Below, one piece after another: positions 20,757 to 20,916 of a stretch of 20,916 bases of DNA (position 1 is its first letter; each line of letters begins with the position of its first letter). Under the pieces are notes generated by a model. It searched no databases. It saw only the letters and a list, made by a program, of their open reading frames with translations, and had not been told where the DNA came from. The position numbers and the translations under genes are program-made. This stretch comes from a virus, in the IMG/VR virus record IMGVR_UViG_3300042388_000067, positions 1-20,916 of that record; one strand, 5' to 3'.

Positions 20757-20916
20757 GACGTGTTCGCCGAGGCGCATCTGATCGCGCGCTCCGCGCCGGG
20801 TCTTGGCCATCCGTTCGACCTGACTTGCGGCGAGTTCGACGCGCATCTTCGGCTGTCCATCGAGGGTCACGATTCGGCGCAGCATCAAGGCGGCGACTGG
20901 ATGCGCCGATACGTTG
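20721..20916 (+). CDS. -1 frame extension of the tail chaperone, gpGT-like (partial, runs off the window)
   Basis: From the slippery heptamer the -1 frame (codons beginning at 20721) reads through 65 codons without a stop to the window end. It encodes GKLTAPRRTVERDVFAEA, then GLGHPFDLTCGEFDAHLRLSIEG, a plausible folded segment. No convincing independent start or ribosome site precedes it, so it is expected only as a fusion to the gpG-like protein by frameshifting. The tape measure gene would lie beyond the window. This section is the counterpart of the T domain of lambda gpGT. Confidence 0.75.

Noticed and set aside
19667-20860. 397-codon open frame on the minus strand opposite the tail genes
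   Set aside because: It crosses four good plus-strand genes and the frameshift signal, and has Arg/Ser/Pro-rich low-complexity translation.
1-20916. tRNA genes, CRISPR arrays, insertion sequences, integrase or attachment sites
   Set aside because: I looked for cloverleaf-like spacers, regularly spaced repeats, transposase motifs and tyrosine or serine recombinase motifs and saw none. Intergenic gaps are all under about 80 bases.

Overview
The window is a stretch of a GC-rich tailed double-stranded DNA phage or prophage (Caudoviricetes). Every gene I can support lies on the plus strand. The set of large terminase, HK97-type portal, prohead protease, HK97-fold capsid protein, head-tail connectors, tail terminator, tail tube protein and tail assembly chaperone points to a long-tailed, siphovirus-like virion. 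I see no integrase, repressor or host gene, so the sequence does not say whether this is a free phage or a prophage. The host is not identifiable beyond probably being a GC-rich, Gram-negative bacterium, which I infer from the possible spanin pair.

Positions 1-2034 hold a run of small accessory genes: two paralogous coiled-coil proteins, a DUF6378-like protein, two tiny membrane proteins and other unknowns. A good intrinsic terminator follows at 2053-2092. Positions 2109-3650 hold a RusA-like Holliday junction resolvase, a calcineurin-like metallophosphoesterase and a small acid-tailed protein. Positions 3647-4747 look like a lysis cassette: two membrane proteins (one holin-like), a coiled-coil protein and an overlapping pair resembling Rz/Rz1 spanins. 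No endolysin is recognisable in the window.

Positions 4744-8358 encode virion appendage proteins: a BppU-like beta-sandwich protein, a tail-fibre protein, two further beta-rich structural proteins and a small helical protein. An FkbM-like methyltransferase with a TTG start follows. Positions 8960-15681 are the packaging and head module: putative small terminase, large terminase, a 1022-residue portal fused to a MuF/SPP1 gp7 domain, prohead protease and major capsid protein. A small head protein, flanked by two strong GC hairpins, and a glycosyltransferase sit between the capsid gene and the neck genes. Positions 17279-20916 carry the connector, head closure, tail completion, tail terminator, tail tube and tail chaperone genes. 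The chaperone ends in a textbook -1 frameshift signal, with the shifted frame running off the window.

Almost all genes abut by ATGA, TGATG or similar stop/start overlaps, which implies long polycistronic messages with translational coupling. The few real gaps lie at the terminator (2035-2108), before the capsid gene (14255-14319) and around the two hairpins (15682-15759 and 16186-16259). The most notable items are the frameshift signal, the portal-MuF fusion with two uncharacterised inserted modules, the glycosyltransferase and methyltransferase genes embedded among structural genes, and the nested spanin-like pair.
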